DNA of 7,125 bases. Source: an uncultured Selenomonadaceae bacterium. Its GTDB lineage: Bacteria; Bacillota; Negativicutes; Selenomonadales; Selenomonadaceae. The stretch covers positions 1-7,125 of the forward strand of contig CATYZV010000095.1 in NCBI GenBank assembly GCA_958415865.1, read 5' to 3'. Positions 5,963 through 7,125 of the stretch are shown piece by piece. Within the stretch, counting starts at the first letter, position 1. Every line of letters starts with the position of its first letter. The notes under the pieces were generated by a model. The model made no database searches, had not been told where the DNA came from, and saw only the letters and a program-made list of their open reading frames with translations. The position numbers and the translations under genes were made by a program.

Positions 5963-7105
5963 TCATTTATCTGCCGTCTTTGCAGGGGCTGTCTTGTCCG
6001 CTTTGACGGTCTTTGATTCGGACTGCTGTGCTGCGCTGCTGTCAGCTGCCTTGTCCTGCTTTACATCAGCGTCTTTTGCCGGCACTTTCGTATTGTTGAC
6101 GAGCGTCTTGCCTGCCTCGCCCGCTTCTTTGGACGGCAGCGTCTGAGTTTCTACGGGTTTAGTCAGCGTAACTTCAGTTACGTTCTTGTTGAGCGTGTAA
6201 TCGGCATCGAAAAGACTGCTGATATCCGTCAGGCGGATGTAGCCTCTGCCGTTGAAATTGTAAAACGGAGCACTGCCCTTAGCCGTGCTGACGGCACTGC
6301 CTTCCGCTTTGAGTGGTGCATTGTAGAGATTGGATAATTCGCGTACGGGAATGTAGATGAGATTCTGGTAGTTCACCGCTTTAAAGCCGAGCTTTGTGCC
6401 GTCTTTAAAGACGTTGACGGGAGCCGCTACGTAATTTGCCTGGCCGCTTGAAGCGTTTATAGCCTGCTGAAGCTGTTCGTTCGTAACGAAATCGCCCACG
6501 CCGTAGCCGTTCAGGCCCTGGCGCACGAAATCGACTGTGAGATTCTGCATATTGTAGCCGTCGGGATAGATGTAATAAGCGATTCTATTGTCCGGTGTCT
6601 TGTCGATCACGAGGCGGTTGTAGATTATCTGAACTTCCGTGCCCACTTCTACTTTGTCAAAAACCTGTTCCACATTGGCTTCGACCATGCGGATGCAGCC
6701 GTTGGATACGTAATGGCCGACGGAAGACGGCTTGTTCGTGCCGTGGATGCCGTAGTTGCCGCCGATGCCCATCCAGCGGTAGCCGAGCGGATTGTCAGGG
6801 CCGGAGCCTATGGATACACTCGTATCTTCCGGATCAACCCAAGTCGGATTCACTACTTTTTCTACTATTTTATAATAGCCTGCCGGCGTTTTCGTTTCCG
6901 GTCTGCCCACGCCGACCGGGTACATAGCGATGACCTTGTCGTTGTCGTAGAGGCGCAGCGAGCGCGCCGGTATGTTGATCAGTATCCAGCGTTTCACGGT
7001 ATTTGCCGCCGCGCTGCCTGCTGACTGAGCTGCCTGCTGAGCCAGAGCCGCTGAAGATATCATCATCATGCAGACGAACAAGAATAAAGCTGTCAATTTC
7101 TTCAT
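5963..7105 (-). CDS. Exported L,D-transpeptidase (YkuD domain) with stalk-type C-terminal domain
   Basis: A 380-residue secreted peptidoglycan-modifying enzyme. The signal peptide is residues 1-22: Lys2-Lys3, a hydrophobic core, then ALA before Gln23. Cys12 is not in a lipobox. The YkuD catalytic domain spans about 38-163 and has the complete active-site pattern: His121 in IHGTNKP, and Ser134-Asn-Gly-Cys137-Ile-Arg139, with Cys137 as nucleophile. Such enzymes form 3-3 cross-links between diaminopimelate residues, exchange the terminal D-amino acid, or attach proteins to the wall; which applies here cannot be told. Residues about 226-315 resemble the copper-amine-oxidase N-terminal-like 'stalk' repeat (KDGTKLGFKAV, then LIYIPVRELSNLY, and GRGYIRLTDISSLF), presumably a wall- or surface-binding module. 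The tail (319-380) is rich in Ala, Lys, Asp and Thr and is probably disordered. The ATG start has a weak site (AAGGGA farther up, AAGTGAT nearer). It is the first gene of the visible leftward run; the promoter would lie right of the window. Confidence 0.93.
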   Translation of the reverse strand: MKKLTALFLFVCMMMISSAALAQQAAQSAGSAAANTVKRWILINIPARSLRLYDNDKVIAMYPVGVGRPETKTPAGYYKIVEKVVNPTWVDPEDTSVSIGSGPDNPLGYRWMGIGGNYGIHGTNKPSSVGHYVSNGCIRMVEANVEQVFDKVEVGTEVQIIYNRLVIDKTPDNRIAYYIYPDGYNMQNLTVDFVRQGLNGYGVGDFVTNEQLQQAINASSGQANYVAAPVNVFKDGTKLGFKAVNYQNLIYIPVRELSNLYNAPLKAEGSAVSTAKGSAPFYNFNGRGYIRLTDISSLFDADYTLNKNVTEVTLTKPVETQTLPSKEAGEAGKTLVNNTKVPAKDADVKQDKAADSSAAQQSESKTVKADKTAPAKTADK

Positions 7106-7125
7106 AATATCACTTTCCCTTACCC

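Larger units (their letters stand above)
1226..7105 (-). other. Probable five-gene operon: L,D-transpeptidase, polA, mutM, coaE, lytic transglycosylase
   Basis: All five genes point left, with gaps of 35, 13, 18 and 24 bases and no hairpin plus T tract between any of them. The only terminator seen begins directly after the last stop codon. This supports one transcript, although internal promoters inside the long polA gene cannot be ruled out. The polA-mutM-coaE core is a known Firmicutes arrangement; here peptidoglycan enzymes sit at both ends. Confidence 0.75.

Noticed and set aside
1..7125. Mobile element, CRISPR array, tRNA/rRNA or phage remnants.
   Set aside because: No spaced repeats, transposase or integrase motifs, cloverleaf-like sequence or rRNA signature was seen; gaps between genes are all shorter than 150 bases and are accounted for.

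Overview
The window carries seven complete protein genes and no sign of mobile DNA, CRISPR or RNA genes. It looks like chromosomal housekeeping sequence from a Gram-positive-lineage (Firmicutes) bacterium. The evidence is strong GAGG-type ribosome binding sites, the consecutive order polA-mutM-coaE familiar from that phylum, and a Pol I whose proofreading domain has lost its catalytic acids, as in many Firmicutes. The roughly balanced base composition, a transglycosylase downstream of coaE and a YkuD protein with a stalk-type domain suggest the Negativicutes (the Selenomonas / Veillonella / Phascolarctobacterium side), but that placement is an inference from memory and not proven here.

Layout. 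The left part reads rightward: a small ATP-binding-type universal stress protein (50-475) with its own terminator (515-542), then a MarR-family regulator (625-1080) with its own promoter and terminator. The right part reads leftward as one tight run with gaps of 13 to 35 bases and no internal terminator. In transcription order it is an exported L,D-transpeptidase (7105-5963), DNA polymerase I (5927-3282), Fpg/MutM (3268-2429), dephospho-CoA kinase CoaE (2410-1808) and a membrane-anchored lytic transglycosylase (1783-1226). The two blocks converge on a 145-base gap holding two back-to-back terminator hairpins, one for each direction. The promoter of the leftward run must lie beyond the right edge.

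How the genes fit together. PolA and MutM belong to the same repair process: MutM removes oxidised purines and nicks, and PolA fills the gap. CoaE performs the last step of coenzyme A synthesis. The two end genes act on peptidoglycan, one building or modifying cross-links outside the membrane and the other cutting glycan strands. UspA and MarR are stress or regulatory genes with no visible target in the window.

I found no undescribed system. The most useful observations are: the marR start region, where the ribosome binding site overlaps the only standard start codon and points to an ATA codon; the correction of the polA start; the loss of the Pol I proofreading residues; a Leu in place of the expected Phe wedge in MutM; and the domain make-up of the L,D-transpeptidase.
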